DNA from: Pempheris klunzingeri
Taxonomy: Eukaryota; Chordata; Actinopteri; Acropomatiformes; Pempheridae
Assembly: GCF_042242105.1 (NCBI RefSeq)
Contig: NC_092017.1
Coordinates: forward strand, 4,873,652 to 4,937,651
Reading direction: 5' to 3'
DNA length: 64,000 nucleotides
Shown here: one piece after another, positions 62,401 to 64,000 of the stretch
Layout: every line of letters begins with the position of its first letter
How positions within the stretch are numbered: the first letter of the stretch is position 1
Program-made: the position numbers and the translations under genes
Notes under the pieces: generated by a model
Database searches by the model: none
What the model was told of the DNA's origin: nothing
What the model saw: the letters and a program-made list of their open reading frames with translations, nothing else

Positions 62401-63393
62401 TGAAGGTCACCTCTGTATAAAAGAAGCTGTTTTAGATTCTAATCCGCCCACTGATCATGTGGACTGGGACGACTTCCTCGCTGAAGATCTTGTCTGCTGT
62501 AGATGCTCCTCATCACAACTGAAATCCCCCTCCGCCACCTCCTCCTCCTCCTCCTCCTCCTCCTCAGCCGGGCGAGGGGAAGCAAGATGCAGAGCCCTGA
62601 CTGTGATTCTGATGAGTCAGTATAAGATCCCAGCACTGAACCCTCAGATCTTAGAATATAGATGAGCTTTAAAGCACAGTAAGCCCCTTGGACCCCTCCG
62701 CCGTCCCTCTGACACACACACACTCACACACACACACACACACACGCGCTCTTCTTTCTCATTTCTAAGAGGGAATTAGCACATTTTCAGTTAGTGTGAA
62801 GAGTTCTTTCCAACCATCTCACTCTCAGCACGGTTCATCATTCATGTGAAGAATGCAGCAAGTGAAGCAGAAAGAGCTCCCCTCTACCATTAATTAATCC
62901 CTCTCCCTGTCAGCAGCTTAGATAGCATGTTGGAGATATGAGCAGGCTTACAGCTCTTGACAACCTCTTTAGCCCCAATCCAGGAGAAAAATGGTGTTGA
63001 CACCATTTTTCATTTCATATCAGGAGGAAGAGATCTTGAATGCTTTGGACCATTCCCCCCTCCACCCCCCCACCCCGATGGCAAATCATGCTTGTGAACG
63101 AGGTGGCGTGGATTTGTTTTTGCAGCCCCGGAGCCAGACCGCAGGGACTGAACAGTGAAGCCGAGGATTTCTCACAGTCAGAGAGGTGACCGGTGTAACA
63201 AACACAGAGCAACTGAACAAGCATAATCTTACAGCAGCCGCTGAGTGCAGTGGAGCTAATACTGTTACCGCAACTGGCCCCCCCACCCCGATTTCCCTCT
63301 GACCTACCAGAACTCAGGGAAGCCGTGTAAAAACAGCATGAGTGGCTTTCCTCTCTCTCCTGCAGCGACATAGTGAAACCTCAGGCCGGACTC
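56492..63393 (-). CDS. ephx4: Epoxide hydrolase 4, alpha/beta-hydrolase (last six exons; 5' end outside the window)
   Basis: Exons, 5' to 3': 63308-63393, 61892-62049, 60010-60138, 59544-59647, 58380-58528 and 56492-56732. They are in phase and give 288 aa, corresponding to human EPHX4 from about residue 76 to its end at 362. The HGFPEFW oxyanion-hole motif spans exons 1-2 of this set, followed by SWRYQLREF and DMRGYGESD. The nucleophile elbow is GHDWGG, with the Asp codon at 60107-60109. The cap region includes SINDFK and [23 protein letters not shown]-like sequence. The acid is probably the Asp in [10 protein letters not shown], and the catalytic His lies in [14 protein letters not shown]. 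All parts needed for catalysis are present. The missing first exon should encode the N-terminal membrane anchor; nothing like it is seen between 63394 and 64000. Physiological substrates of EPHX4 are not well established. It lies in tandem with btbd8, as in human. Confidence 0.94.
57391..57474. repeat. LINE/SINE-like 3' tail fragment
   Basis: This is a second copy of the same tail type in ephx4 intron sequence: GGAGGCTCCAGCCCCCACC, then GGACAGGATAAGTAG and a terminal TGGATGGATGGA simple repeat. It is shorter than the 10.7 kb copy and truncated at its 5' side. Confidence 0.6.
62538..62565. repeat. CCT trinucleotide repeat in an ephx4 intron
   Basis: About nine CCT units, pyrimidine-only on the plus strand. 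Confidence 0.9.
62712..62746. repeat. AC microsatellite in an ephx4 intron
   Basis: About 17 AC units with one CTC interruption. Confidence 0.95.
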
Positions 63394-64000
63394 CTGGGTG
63401 GAAAGAAGACACACGGGTGGTTACGTATAAACATTACGACGATACTCTTATCTGCGAGTCAACACTTTCAAAAGACTACTACTGAGTGTAGAAGTGTGGA
63501 GATAAGGGGGCAGTAACAGAGTGAGCAGGGAAACAACACAGGAATCATTTCTTTAGTTCTGAATCAACACATGAGTGAGAATCAGATGGTGCAAACTGAG
63601 TAAATTTAAAGACCCCCTCCAGAAATGCTTGGAGACATAAAAAACATCCTGCTTTTAATGTGTCAGATATACATTTTAGCAAAAGATCAAAATGAATAAA
63701 CTAGTTCAAACTTCTTGAAATTACATCTGTTCCTTCACCCTAATTGAAAAATACAGAGTCTATGAATATGTTTAGCTCTGCTTCACTGTAAACTTCTCAG
63801 TGTACGAGCACTGGAGGTTCACACCTCTGAAAGCTGCATATTGCACCTCGATTGGCCTCCAGGCCACTCGTGATGTCACTAAATCCTAGTGTACGTCCAG
63901 GTGTTTATCTGAGATTTAAGGGAACAACAGAGAAACTTCCATCTCTTCAGCAGGTGACTTTAAAAACGGCCTTCTAGTGTCAAACTCTGCACATCCGTCA
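63394..64000 (-). other. ephx4: ephx4 intron 1 (partial)
   Basis: This follows the acceptor at 63394-63395 on the gene strand. No exon resembling the hydrophobic N-terminus of EPHX4 is found, so the first exon should lie to the right of the window. Confidence 0.6.

Overview
This window is vertebrate nuclear DNA, almost certainly from a teleost fish. It has split genes with GT-AG introns, long CA/TA microsatellites, a decayed Tc1/mariner element, and five genes in the order found on human 1p22, in a much smaller space. There are no bacterial operons, CRISPR arrays, phage genes or confident RNA genes.

Layout. 1-3.9 kb: 5' flank of gfi1, with simple repeats, a G-rich tract and a probable promoter or leader. 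3.94-6.92 kb (+): gfi1, a SNAG-domain repressor with six C2H2 zinc fingers, complete in six coding exons (387 aa). 6.92-7.75 kb: its 3' UTR. 7.75-20.8 kb: about 13 kb without a recognisable gene, holding microsatellites, a LINE/SINE-like tail, a 19-bp tandem repeat and a long palindrome. 20.84-26.87 kb (+): glmn (glomulin), 18 coding exons, 590 aa. 27.13-29.48 kb (-): spo16 (the C1orf146 orthologue), five exons, 172 aa, convergent with glmn; its third intron carries the Tc1-like element. 30.56-53.26 kb (-): btbd8, 18 coding exons, about 1,567 aa, with two BTB regions at the N-terminus and a long disordered C-terminal part (the region once called KIAA1107). 56.49-63.39 kb (-): ephx4, an alpha/beta-hydrolase, whose last six exons are present; the first exon lies beyond the right edge.

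I joined the exons by hand. I checked reading frame and splice phase at every junction, and the phases close for all five genes. The genes do not share a pathway: they cover haematopoietic and sensory transcriptional repression (gfi1), cullin-RING ligase inhibition (glmn), meiotic crossover formation (spo16), clathrin-linked synaptic vesicle recycling (btbd8) and a membrane-anchored epoxide-hydrolase-like enzyme (ephx4). They are together because of old conserved synteny. The human block also has RPAP2 between GLMN and GFI1; I see no trace of it here.

I found no previously undescribed system. The points most worth a second look are a frame-required GC-AG intron in gfi1, the roughly 130-bp palindrome in the gfi1-glmn gap, the missing rpap2, the Tc1 copy in spo16, and a pair of frame-incompatible splice acceptors in btbd8.
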